Source: Temnothorax longispinosus
Taxonomy: Eukaryota > Arthropoda > Insecta > Hymenoptera > Formicidae
Direction: 5' to 3'
DNA: 64,000 nucleotides
Assembly (NCBI RefSeq): GCF_030848805.1
Contig: NC_092363.1
Location: 4,092,001 to 4,156,000 of the forward strand
The position numbers and the translations under genes were made by a program. Positions 24,201-36,044 of this stretch are shown piece by piece; within the stretch, counting starts at the first letter, position 1, and each line of letters opens with the position of its first letter. The notes under the pieces are model-generated. The model made no database searches. It worked only from the letters and a program-made list of their open reading frames with translations, and was not told the DNA's origin.

Positions 24201-25355
24201 AATTTCTTACGCTTATGTTTATGCGCTATGCAAATTTGTCTGGATAAGAGCCTCCGCACAAGACTCTCGTATGATAGCGTAGCGTAACGTAACGTGGATT
24301 AACGCACAAGAAACGTATCGGTTAGAGCCTCCGCATAAAATTTTCGTATGGTAACGTAACGTAGATCAACGCACAAGAAACGTATTGACGTATAAAGCGT
24401 CATCTACAATGGCAGCAGGAGTATACAGTAAGACGTAAGCAGTAAGTTATTGACTAATGGGATTTTTACAATTCAAGAATAATCGACTGTGATTGGTCAA
24501 TAGAATAGCTTACTGCTTACGTCTTACTGCATACTCCTGCTGCCATTGTAGATGACGCTTAACGCCGTAACCGATACGTTTCTTGTGCGTTGACCCACGT
24601 TTCGTTACACTACGTTGCCATACGAAAGTTTTGTGCAAAGGTTCTAAACCTTAAAAAAGCAGCGCCAAGTTTTTTACAAGAAAAATTTATTTATTTTATT
24701 TTAATTAAATATTTTTATTTTATAATGTTACCTCTTTAATTCTTTGTGATTAAAATAATTCTTTGTAATATTATAATTTTATCAAGGAGAATTAAAACTA
24801 CTACCACTTGGGTTGATAGAAAGACTCTCAGGAATACAAAGATACATACCACTTGGGATGAGTTATAGGTAACACAATTTTGTTTCATTTTTTAAAAGTA
24901 GTTGCAAAATTATTTTTCAAAGTGTATATATTCTCTTTGCAATTGGCGCAATTTAAAGATTTCATATCTTTTTTTGAAATACGTATCACTTAGGTTAACA
25001 TAGGTAACGCAATTTTGTGAATTATTTTGTTAGGGAGAAATAAAGCTACTATACATATATCATCAATTGGGTTGAGTTAGGTAACGAAATTTTGTGAATT
25101 ATTTTGTTAGAAAGAAATAAAGCTACTACCATTTGAGATTTTTAGATTTACAACATACATTGCGCGTGTACTTGGCGCCTTTTTTTACCTTTTTTGAAAA
25201 AGGTAATTTTGTACTGTGTATAATTTCGGACTGAATCTCTAAATAGTCTGTTCAAATTTTAGTTCACAGTCACAAAGCTGATCAATTTGTCTGTTAGATT
25301 ACTCACCATGTGCAACAGCGAATAAAGGGATTAAGAACAATAAGTATACCGTCAT
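21298..25355 (-). CDS. SP5: chymotrypsin-like serine protease, triad intact, intron 1 enlarged by a transposon
   Basis: Complete seven-exon gene: 25355-25307, 23401-23331, 23137-23043, 22941-22800, 22696-22586, 22344-22192 and 21447-21298; 256 residues. Signal peptide MTVYLLFLIPLFAVAHG; IVGG at residue 26 after DTQ; His57 (68), Asp102 (114) and Ser195 (210) present. Trp215 is replaced by Phe (LYSFGFKC), an unusual change next to the substrate-binding strand. S1-pocket residues are Gly189, Gly216 and Thr226. Intron 1 is about 1.9 kb against roughly 0.4 kb in most sisters, because of the fold-back insertion at 23755-25217. Donor and acceptor are intact, so splicing may still work, but expression could suffer. 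Sequence is closest to SP4. Confidence 0.9.
22441..22558. mobile_element. Degenerate MITE in intron 5 of SP5
   Basis: Same element and site as in SP1-SP4, starting GGGCCAGTTTCATT. Confidence 0.68.
24114..24243. mobile_element. Small MITE nested in the fold-back left arm
   Basis: Ends CCAGACAAA and TTTGTCTGG are inverted repeats, continuing imperfectly for about 40 bases (TTGCATAGGTGCATAAGC against its complement). The right arm of the host palindrome lacks this 130-bp segment, which shows that it inserted after the palindrome formed. Confidence 0.75.
24247..24395. repeat. Two tandem copies of a 75-bp segment in the left arm
   Basis: The segment starting GAGCCTCCGCA and ending AACGCACAAGAAACGTAT occurs twice in a row in the left arm and only once in the right arm. 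Confidence 0.7.
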
Positions 25356-26362
25356 CGTTAGTAATCTTGTGCGACGGTGCCAGCTGATTATTCTAAATAT
25401 GATGTTTATAACACACACTTGAATATATATCTGTAATATTTATAATTTTAAATAACGTAAGTTTAGATATAATATCTTATGCTTATTGATATTTAAAATA
25501 GTTCCTAATCTACTGGGGTACTATCTCGCTCGCGACCTGTGGTATCATATTCTTATTTATTTTTATCATTAACAAAACACTGATGAGTGTCTAATATCAC
25601 GTAACTTTCTATGTTATGCATAAATCTAACAACAAATGTATAAAATAATCTTGAAGTAGTTATTTTAACGATAATAATGATTTCATAAAAAGAAAGATAT
25701 ATCTTCTGCAGTTTCTAATCGTTAGAAGTTTATTACGTAATTTTTTACTTTGTTCGCCTTTCGCGTTTCTCAAAGTCCGCAACTAAGTGAATTTCAGTTT
25801 TAAGAGTTTAATACTATTATATGATATGTACTTAGTATCGCGAGATTATACAGGTTGAACGTGATATCATGCAGTACAGCAATTAGCAGAATGTAATGCT
25901 AAACAAACTTGTGACGTGTGAGTAAAATAACAATGCACTTTGTCGAAGTATGCCGCGGTTACGAACTTCGGCAATATTGCACAATCTACAATGAAGTATT
26001 TTAATGAGAACAGACTACTTCAAGTTACTCTGAATGATATTCACTTACGCTCAGTTGCTAGATGAAGAAATATTTAAGGTGTTCTTGATATATCTTGTTA
26101 TATTGATAATCAGATGCGAGATTCGCGAAAGATCGTTCGTTTTGACGGTTTTTGCGACTATAAATCTTGATGATATCTTATAATTTATAATAAAAGCTTG
26201 CGAAATTACCACTTACTATTCTGCACGATCTTCACTTCTCTTACAACGGAAGAAGTATTTTAGAATACCGTTGATACCAATAATCACGATTGATGGCTTA
26301 CCGCACGCTTTACTCGAATAAGTCGACTAACATTTTCTTCACCTTTTTGTAGTTCTCGATGC

Positions 26363-26401
<39 letters not shown>

Positions 26402-27533
26402 GGGGGGGAAGGTTCAGGTCATTATTCGGATCGTATATGATCATTGCAGAGTCAGACAAAATGTAAGTTCGGTCAAATTTCGCAGCGTCGTCTTTTTTTT
26501 CCGTGGCAATCACTCGGTTACCATGCAGATTTATTTCCTTATTTTAATACTACATTTTCGGATACGGCCTTTAGAATCACGACATTCTTGTCACAATGAG
26601 ATGCGGGGCGAGAGGCCCTTTGACGGCTCGAGTGATTATTGTTCATTTCGTATTGTCGTTGACTTTTGAACACTTTGGATAAGACACAGCGACAGGTTGC
26701 GAGACGTTTGTGGATGTGGAATACGGTCGAGAGGACGTCGAGAAACGGCGAGATCGCTTTACAGGTGCACTCGCGACTCTACATGAAACGATCGATACCA
26801 CTTTTCCAGTAAATATATATTTGTAAGAAAAATTCCTTCTCCATATACCGTCGTGACAATCGTAATTTATAATAAAAGTGATTTTTTTCACGGAAAAATG
26901 ATTAAGTGGACAGGAATATTCTTATCTAAAAATATCGCGGAATAAAATGGATGCACAAGGATGGGTAGTACGCACCAGCAGAAAACGAGCTTTCGATCCT
27001 TTCTCAAATCTAATATGCACATGCCACTGAGAAATCCATTTCGTTGAATGAAATAAAATTTGGTTGACTATCTTGTTTGGATATGGACAAACAAATGTGT
27101 TAGTTGATGCAACATAAAAATTCAGTTGGAAGATTTAGTAATACTAACATATAAATATAGCGCACTGAACAAAAATATGGTTTGTATAAAACTAAATTTG
27201 TGACTGGTTTTTTGTTGCTTCAACTGATAATTTTTGTAATCATTTCATCTACTGCCACTTGCTTGCCAAACTGCGGAAGTTACTAATATTAATATAAAAA
27301 AATTCCACTTTATTTCGATTATATTGATCTTTATAAAATTATGTGTTTATTTTCTGGAATAGTGTAGGGAAAGTGTTAAGCGTATATATGTAAGTTACAC
27401 GAAATAAAACACATGTGATATATATTTGACGATTTATTACATCTATATGTTTGGACGTTTAATATATATCAATTCTCGATTTTCCTGTATACGTCATTAG
27501 GTATCAAAACATATCTCTATATTTTCTGTACAG
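25356..27533. other. Spacer between SP5 and SP6
   Basis: Short spacer type with a GA tract at 26365-26408. The first half is nearly the same as the spacer between SP4 and SP5. No gene recognised. The SP6 polyadenylation signal is at 27438-27433 on the minus strand. Confidence 0.75.
25384..25410 (-). promoter_or_regulatory. Putative core promoter of SP5
   Basis: TATAAA at 25410-25405 on the minus strand, 25 bases before TCAGCTG; start codon at 25355. Same form as SP4. Confidence 0.5.
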
Positions 27534-30118
27534 TTAACTATCCGTTGTACGGTTAACTATCCATTGGATGTACGACGAAACACGTGTGTACACGGTAGGG
27601 TATATTTTGTCACCGCATTCAAATCCCCACGAATCGAGTCCTATGAGCACACCATTGAGAGTGAGTGGGCCGCCAGAATCTCCCTAAAAAATGCAATTCC
27701 CCATTAGCTAACAGTATCTTTCATAAGGTTTTGACTGGAAAAACCAACTTACGAACAGTGTTAATTTTTACATTTAACATTTTACATTTAATATAAATAC
27801 GTTTCTCTGTTAGTATACAGAGTTAGTTTGTGTTATTTTCACTTAATTTTTTTAATGAATCTGATGGTTGACGATAACGGATTCTCGATTCGCTCAGCTG
27901 CGAGTTTTGTAATCTTACTGTCAATTAAGTTAAATTACAAAACATAACGAGAAACCGAATATGTTAATGTACAAAATAATTAATACGGCAAATTTTAACA
28001 GTCAATATAATCAGTAAATTGGCGGCGAATTGAAATGCTATAGTCATCGCACGTTTCATACGCGTATGTTCTGTTAAGTATTATATATTAATGAATAAAT
28101 AAATTATAAATTAATTGATGAATAAAAATTTATGATAAGTGAGAGTTTGCAATCATGATATGTCTCCACAATATGATTGTCAATTACATGATATGTAATC
28201 GGGCTTATTTTCTTATCGAAAATTTGAAGCACATTATACAACTCGAAATGCAAGCCTTGTATTGAGATATTACGTTTAGAAATTATAAGGAACGAGTTGA
28301 AGTTCTGCGTGAAAAGAATAATGCAGATTAAGTAGTTAATGACTCTATCTAAACAGACAGCGTAAAATTGCACGTGCGACTAGTAATTAATGACAGCGAT
28401 CTATTGCAACACCTTATGTAAATAGCTTACCTGGCACGGACCCTTTTCTGCTGTTGCGTCATATGCGCAGATTTGCGTGTCGTAAATTTTTTGAGACTTG
28501 TTTGCCCACACATTTTTACAGTAAGCCTGATCGGCTATTTTAAGGTCCACGACATGTAATTGCATAGTTCTCGATCCATTATACTGTAAGTATACAAAAT
28601 ACAAAAATATAAGTGTGACTTGCGAAAACAATGTAAAATATGATATTGTCGAAGACCTATATAGCGTCTGACAGTCTAAGGGCCAGTTTCACCAACGTCG
28701 ATTAATTGTAACCTTCGATCAAACTCACTCTTCTTCTCTTTTTGACTGTCCTCCTTAGAAGAAGACGAAGAGTGAGTTTAAACGAAAATTACAGTTATAA
28801 ATGGTTGAATGTTGAAAAACTTACCGCTAATCTGCCGAATCCCGATGAAACTACTTCCGTACCGAATGGATTGGTTTGATTTATCATTAGTTTAACGGGA
28901 GATACCAGAGGAGAATATTTAATTGGAGATTTAAGCTGAAAATGAATTTTCTATGTATGCTTTTGCACAGTCTTAATTTTCAAATTGCTTAATTGAATTA
29001 AAACTGTGGGTATGTGTTGATTGCAATTATATCAACTCTATGTTACCTTAAGTAAAGCGATATCATTGATCCATGAATTGGTGCGGTTGTAATCTTCGTG
29101 TATATAAGAGGACTCGATCATATGTACCGCATGCGGTTCTTGTAGGTCTATTAGTCCCACATTGACCGAAATGGTGCTAACGTATACACTGTAAAGAATA
29201 TCACGAACATATGAAACACATTTTTATATCTATATACAGTTTATGTTGCTGAAACGTTTCTTTAGATTCTCATATTTACCTTTCTATACATCTAGCGGCG
29301 GTCAGTATGTAATACTGGCCAATTATAACTCCACCGCAAATGTGTTGCCCCGATCTAATACGTTGAAGAGAAACCTGAAATAATGTATTTCGTGACAACA
29401 AGATACAAGAAATTTATATATTAATATTATTACTCGTCTATATTTGTAGAGTTGACTCAGCTGAATGAAAAGAGTTAACTTAATAGTTCGACTAGTTTGA
29501 AATTCACTTCAATGCTAAGCATATTTTCAAGATAGAGCAGTTAATGTAATGATATTTATTAATAGTAATTTGTTAACTTACTTGATATGGAATTTCACCT
29601 GGTTTGGCAAATCTTCCCCCTACAATCTGCGTATCTATTTTTCTTATTGCGCCTATATTTAAAATTTATTACATTGAAATTTAGTTCTATTAAATTAAGT
29701 GGACGGAAGGCAGTTAGATTTGTCGAAAATGATTGTCGAATATTGTCGAAATAGAAATGTTTTTTTTTTTAATTTATTACAAAGAAGTGAACTGACACCG
29801 GGACTTGTCCTAATACAATGTTTGTTAGAATCAAAAAAAATTTTTTAGTTAAAAATATGCATTAAAAACTTTAAACGCGTCTTTCTTTGTTTCTTATTTT
29901 CTTTTCATTTTGCAGCGATAACTCAAATACAGAGTGATAACTCAAATCGACTTGAAAAAAATTGAGCATATTCACAATATGTATAATTTCGGACTGAATC
30001 TCTAAAAAGTCTGTTCAAACTTTAGTTCACAGTCACAAAGCTAATCAATTTGTCTCTTAGATTACTCACCCTGTGCAACAGCGAATAAAGGGATTAAGAA
30101 CAATAAGTATACCGTCAT
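27534..30118 (-). CDS. SP6: serine protease homologue lacking the catalytic histidine (H57R)
   Basis: Complete seven-exon gene: 30118-30070, 29652-29582, 29374-29280, 29188-29047, 28935-28825, 28583-28431 and 27683-27534; 256 residues, no stop or frameshift. The histidine codon is AGA, so the motif reads LTAARC (residue 68 Arg). Asp102 (114) and Ser195 in GDSGG (210) remain. Loss of the general base should abolish normal proteolysis. Position 190 is Pro (KGPCQ), also unusual beside the S1 pocket; Gly216 and Thr226. Signal peptide MTVYLLFLIPLFAVAQG: the last codon before the donor changed (AHG to AQG). IVGG follows DTQ. The frame is intact, so the loss is recent or the protein is kept for a non-enzymatic role. 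Confidence 0.88.
28680..28797. mobile_element. Degenerate MITE in intron 5 of SP6
   Basis: Same element and site as in the preceding genes, starting GGGCCAGTTTCACC. Confidence 0.68.
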
Positions 30119-32312
30119 CGTCAGTAATCTTGTGCGACGGTGTCAGCTGATTATTCTAAATCTGATGCTTATAACACACACTTGAATATATATCTGTAAA
30201 ATTTATAATTTTACATAACGTAAGATTATAGATATAATATCTCATGCTTATTGATATTTAAAATAGTTCCTAATCTACTGGGGTACTATCTCGCTCGCGA
30301 CCTGTGCTATCATTTTCCTATTTACTTTATCATTAACAAAACACTGATGAGAGTCTAATACCGCGTAACTTTCTATGTTATGCATAAATCTAACAACAAG
30401 TGTATAAAATAATCTTAAAGTAATTATCTTAGTTTTAATAATGATTTCATAAAGAGAAAGATATATCTTCTGCGGTTTCTAATCGTTAGGAATTTATTAC
30501 GTAATTTTATATTTTATTCGTTTGTCGCGTTCCCAAAGTCCGCAACTAAATAAATTTCAGTTTTAAGAGTTTAATTCTATTATATGATACGCGTACTTCG
30601 TATCGCAAGATTATACCGGTTGAACGTGACATGCGGTACAGCAAGTAGCAGAATGTAATGCTAAACAAACTTGCGACGTGGGAGTAAAATAACAAAGCAC
30701 TTTGTCGAAGTATGCCGCGGTTACGAATTTCGGCAATATTGCACAATTTATAATGAAGTATTTTAATGAGAACAGACTACTTCAAGTTACTCTGAATGAT
30801 ATTCACTTACGCTCAGTTTCTAGACGAAGAAATATTTAAGGTGTTCTTGATATATTTTGTTATATTGATAATCAGATGCGAGATTCGCGAAAGATCGTTT
30901 GTTTTATATATATATAGTGACGGTTTTAGTGACTATAAATCTTGATAATATCTCATAATTTATAATAAAAGCTTTCGAAATTACCACTTACTATTCTGCA
31001 CGATCTTCACTTCTTTTACGACGGAAAAAGTATTTTAGGATACCGTTGATACCAATAATCACGATTGATGGCTTATCGCACGCTTTACTCGAATAAGTCG
31101 ACTAAAATTTTCTTCACCTTTTTGTAGTTCTCGATGCAACGAGAGAGAAAGAGAGAGAGAGAGAGAGAGTGGGGTGGGGAAAGCTTCAGGTCATTGTTCG
31201 GATCGTATATGATTATTGCAGAGTCAGACAAAATGCAAGTTCGGTCAAATTCCGCAGCGTCGTCTTTTTTTTGCGTGGCAAACTTTCGGTTACCATGCAA
31301 CCTTATTTCCTTATTCTAATACTAAATTTGGGATATGGCCTTTAGAAACACGACATTCTTGTCACAATGAGATGCGGGGCGAGAGGCCCTTTCACGGCTC
31401 GAGTGATTATTGTTTATTTCGCATTCTTGTTAACTTTTGAACACTTTGAATAAAACACGGCGACAGTTTGCGAGACGTTTGTGGATGCGGAGTACGATCG
31501 AGAGGACTTCGATAAACGGCGAGATCACTTAACAGGTGCACTCGCGACTCTACATAAAACGATCGATACCAGTTTTCCAATAAATATACATTTGTGAGAA
31601 AAATTTTTTCCCCAGATACCGTCGTGACAATTGCAATTTATAATAAAAGTGATTTTTTCATATGGGAAAATTATTAATTTGACGGGAATATTCTTATCTA
31701 AAAATATCGTGGATTAAAATGGATGCACGTGGATGGAGAGTATGCGCCAACAGGAAACGAGCTTTCGATCCTCTCTCAAATCCAATATGCACATGCCACT
31801 GAGAATCCATTTAGTTGAATGAAATAAAATTTGGTTGACTTTTTTGTTTGTATATGGAGAAACAAATGTCTTGGTTGATTGCAACATAAAAATTCAGTTG
31901 GAAAATTTAGTAATACTAACACACAAATGTAGCGCACTGAACAAAAATATGGTTTGTATGAAACTAAATTTGTGGCTGGTTTTTCGTTGCGTCAATCGAT
32001 TATTTTTGTAATCATCTCGTCTACTGCCACTTGCTTATCAAACTGCGGAAGTTACAAATATCAATATAAAATAATCGCACTTTATTTCGATTATATTAAT
32101 CTTTATAAAGTTATGTGTTTATTTTCTAGAATAGTATAGGGAAAGTGTTAAGCGTATATGTAAGTTACAAGAAGTAAAACACATGTGATATATATTTGAC
32201 GATTTATTACATTTATATGTTTAATATAATACGTTTAATATAATATATCAATTCTCGATTTTCCTGTATACGTCATTAAGTATCAAAACATATTTTTATA
32301 TTTTCTGTACGG
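30119..32312. other. Spacer between SP6 and SP7
   Basis: Short spacer type, one copy of the conserved block, with a GA tract at 31134-31172 and a short TA run near 30905. No gene recognised. The SP7 polyadenylation signal is at 32208-32203 on the minus strand. Confidence 0.75.
30147..30173 (-). promoter_or_regulatory. Putative core promoter of SP6
   Basis: TATAAG at 30173-30168 on the minus strand, 25 bases before TCAGCTG; start codon at 30118. Confidence 0.42.
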
Positions 32313-34884
32313 TCAACTATCCGTTGTATGGTCAATTATCCATTGAATGTACGACGCTACACGTGTGTACACTTCCGGGTATATTTTGTCACCGCATTCA
32401 AATCCCCACGAATCGAGTCCTATGAGCACACCATTGAGAGTGAGAGGGCCGCCAGAATCTCCCTAGAAAATGCAATTCCCCATTAGTTAACAATATCTTT
32501 CATAAGGTTTTGATTGGAAAAACCAACTTACGAACAGTGTTAATTTTTACATTTAACGTTTTACATTGAATATAAATACGTTTCTCTGTTAGTATACAGA
32601 GTTAGTTTGTGTTATTTTCACTTCTTTTTTTTAATGAAATTGATGTTTGACGATAACAGACTCTCGATTCGTTCAACTGTGAGTTTTGTAATCATACTGT
32701 CAATTAAATTAAATTACAAAACATAACGAGAATCCGAATATGTTAATGTACAAAATAATCAATAAGGTAAATTTTAACAATGAACATAATCAGTGAATTG
32801 GCGGCGAATTGAAATGTTACAGTCATCGCACGTTTTATACGCGTATGTTGTTAAGTATTATATTAATGAATAAATAAATTATAAATTAATTGATGAATAA
32901 AAATTTATGATAAGCGAGAGATTGCAATCATGATATGTCTCCACAATATGATTGCCAGTTACATGATATGTAATCGTCCTTATTTTCTTATCGAGAATCT
33001 GAAGCACATTGTACAAATCGGAATGCAAACCTTGTATTGAGACATTACGTTTAGAAATTATTAGGAACGAGTTGAAGCTTCGCGTGAAAAGAATAATGCA
33101 GATTAAATAGTTAATGACTCTACCTGGGCAGACAGCGTAAAATTGCACGTGCGACTAGTAACTAATGACAGTGATCTATTGTAACGCCTTGTAAATAGCT
33201 TCTTACCTTGCACGTTCCCTTTTCTTCTGTTTCGTCATTTGCGCAGATTTGCGTGTCGTAAATTTTTTGAGACTTGTTTGGCCACACATTTCTACAGTAA
33301 GCTTGATCGGCTATTTTAATGTCCACGACATGTAATCGTATAGTTTTCGATCCTTTATACTGTAAGTATACAAAATACAAAAATATAAGTGTGACTTGCG
33401 AAAACAATGTAAAATATGATATTGTCGAAGACCTATATAGCATCTGACAGTCTAAGGGCTAGTTGCACCAACGTCGATTACATGTAACCTTCAATTAAAC
33501 TCAATCTTCATCTCTTTCTAACTGTCTTCTTTAGAAGGAGACGAAAAGTGAGTTTAATCGAAAGTTACAGTTATAAATGGTTGAATGTTGAGGAACTTAC
33601 CGATAATCTGCCGAATCCCGATGCTACTACTTCCGTACCGACTGGAATGGTTTGATTTAGCATGAGTTTAACGGGAGATACCAGAGCAGAATATTTAATT
33701 GGAGATTGAAGCTGAAAATAAATTTTTTATGTATGCTTTTGCACAGTCTTAATTTTCAAATTGCTTAATTTAATTAAAACTATGGGTATGTGTTGATTGC
33801 AATTGTATCAACTTTATGTTACCTTAAGTAAAGCGATATCATTGATCCATGAATTGGTGCGGTTGTAATCTTCGTGTATGTAAGAGGACTCGATCAGATG
33901 TACCGCATGCGGTTCTTGTAGGTCTATTAGTCCCACATTGGCCGAAATGGTGCTAACGTCTTCACTGTGAAGAATATTACGAACGTATGAAACACATTTT
34001 TATATCTATATACATTATATTGGTTTATATTGCTGAAACGTTTCTTTAGATTCTCATATTTACCCATCTACACAGTGAGCGGCAGTCAGTATGTAATACT
34101 GGCCAATTATAACTCCACCGCAACGGTGTATCCCTGTTGTAATACGTTGAAGAGAAACCTGAAATAATTCGTGACAACAAGATACATAAATTTATATATT
34201 AATATTATTACACGTCCATTTTTTAGTTAACTCAGCTGAATGAGAAGAGTTAACTTAACGGTTCTAGTTTGAAATTCAGTTCAATGCTACGCATATTTTT
34301 AAGACAGAGCAGTTAATATAATGATATTAATTATTAGTAATTTTTTAGCTTACTTGATATGGAACTTCACCTGGTTTGGCAAATCTTCCCCCTACAATGT
34401 GCGTATCTATTTTTCTTGTTACGCCTGCATTCAAAATTTATTACATTAAAATTTAGTTCTATTAAATTAAATGGACGCAGTTAGATTTGTCGAAAATGAA
34501 TGTCGAAAATTGTCGAAATAAAAATGTTTTTTTTTTTAATTTATTACAAAGAAATGAACTGAAACTTGGACTTTGTCGTAATACAATGTTTGTTAAGATC
34601 AAAAAAATTTTTTTAGTTAAAAAAATGCATTGAAAACTTTAAGCGTTTTTCTTTGTTTTTTATATTTTTTTTGTTTTGCAGTGATAACTCAAATACAGAG
34701 CGATAACTCACATCGACTTGAAAAAACTTGAGCATATTCACAATATGTATAATTTCGGACTGAATCTCTAAAAAGTCTGTTCAAACTTTAGTTCACAGTC
34801 ACAAAGCTGATCAATTTGTCTTTTAGATTACTCACCATGTGCAACAGCGAATAAAGGGATTAAGAACAATAAGTATAGCGTCAT
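32313..34884 (-). CDS. SP7: chymotrypsin-like serine protease, triad intact, mosaic exon 6
   Basis: Complete seven-exon gene: 34884-34836, 34424-34354, 34158-34064, 33964-33823, 33711-33601, 33359-33207 and 32462-32313; 256 residues. Signal peptide MTLYLLFLIPLFAVAHG; IVGG follows DTH as in SP4 and SP8. His57 (68), Asp102 (114) and Ser195 (210) are present, so it should be active. The S1 region stands out: Thr190, Lys192 (KGTCK), Gly216 and Glu226. A Glu at 226 near the pocket floor could favour a basic P1 residue; that is inference. Exon 6 is mosaic: its 5' part follows SP4 and SP6 (NVWPNKSQKIYDTQICA), its 3' part and donor site follow SP2 (NDETEEKG, then GTAAGAAGC). Exons 1-4 are close to SP4, exon 7 to SP6. 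Confidence 0.92.
33456..33573. mobile_element. Degenerate MITE in intron 5 of SP7
   Basis: Same element and site as in SP1-SP6, starting GGGCTAGTTGCACC. It is the last gene to the right that carries it. Confidence 0.68.
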
Positions 34885-34912
34885 CGTTAGTAATCTTGTG
34901 CAACGGTGTCAG

Positions 34913-34939
34913 CTGATTATTCTAAATCTGATGTTTATA
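34913..34939 (-). promoter_or_regulatory. Putative core promoter of SP7
   Basis: TATAAA at 34939-34934 on the minus strand, 25 bases before TCAGCTG; start codon at 34884. Confidence 0.5.
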
Positions 34940-36044
34940 ACACACACTTGAATATATGTCTGTAAAATTTATAATTTTAAATAACGTAAGATTATAGATA
35001 TGATATCTTATGCTTATTGATATTTAAAATAGTTCCTAATTTATTGGGGTACTATCTCGCTCGCGACCTGTGGTATCATATTCCTATTTATTTTTATCAT
35101 TAATAAAACACTGATGAGTGTCTAATATCGCGTAACTTTCTATGTTATGCATAAATCTAACAACAAACGTATAAAATAATCTTGAAGTAGTTATCTTAGG
35201 GATAATAATGATTTCATAAAAAAAAAGATATATCTTCTGCAGTTTCTAATCGTTAGAAATTTATTACGTAATTTTATATTTTGTTCGCATTTCGCGTTCC
35301 CACAGAGTCCGCAACTAAGTAAATTTCAGTTTTAAGAGTTTAATACTATTATATGATATGTACTTTGTATCGCAAGATTATACCGGTTGAACGTGACATG
35401 CAGTACAGCAAGTAGCAGAATTTAATGCTAACAAACTTGTGACGTGGTAGCAAAATAATAATGCACTTTGTCGAAGTTTGCCGCGGTTACAAATTTCGAC
35501 AATATTGCGCAATCCGTAATGAAGTATTTTAATGAGAATATACTACTTCAAGCTACTCTCAATGACTTACGCTCAGTGGCTAGAGGCAGAAATATTTGAG
35601 ATTGTATTGTGATATTAATAATTATGGATGTGACTCACGAAAGATCACTCATTTTGACGGCTTTTGCGATTATAAATCTTGGCAACGTCATACAATATAT
35701 AATAATAAGTTTCAAAGTTACCGTTTAGCAATATTCTGCACGATCCTTACTTCTGTCTTACAACATCAGAAGACGAAAAAGTTAGAATACTGTTATAATA
35801 CCAATAATCGCGGTCGACGCACGCTTCATTCGACTAAGCCGACTACATTTTTTCTCACCTTTTTGTAGTCCTTTTAGAGAGAGAGAGAGAGAGAGAGAGA
35901 AAGGGGGGGGGAATCTCCAGGTCATTATTCGGATCGTATATGATCATTGCCGAGTCAGACAAAATCCAGGCTCGGTAAAATTCCGCAGCGTAGTACTTTT
36001 CTTGCTTGGTATAACATTCGGTTACCGTGCAACTTTATTTCCTT

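Larger units (their letters stand above)
23755..25217. mobile_element. Fold-back inverted-repeat element in intron 1 of SP5
   Basis: A near-palindrome: the left arm (about 23764-24450) and right arm (about 24506-25000) are reverse complements over hundreds of bases. Examples are ATCCCAAGTGGTATGTATCT against AGATACATACCACTTGGGAT and, at the centre, CAGCAGGAGTATACAGTAAG against its near-complement. Right of the palindrome, about 200 bases hold two direct copies of a segment beginning TAGGTAACG. The whole insert is bounded by 27-bp direct copies of array sequence at 23728-23754 and 25218-25244, differing by one base; sister genes have this sequence once. No protein-coding capacity seen. It resembles a fold-back or long-TIR non-autonomous DNA transposon, but the long flanking duplication is atypical. 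Confidence 0.85.
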
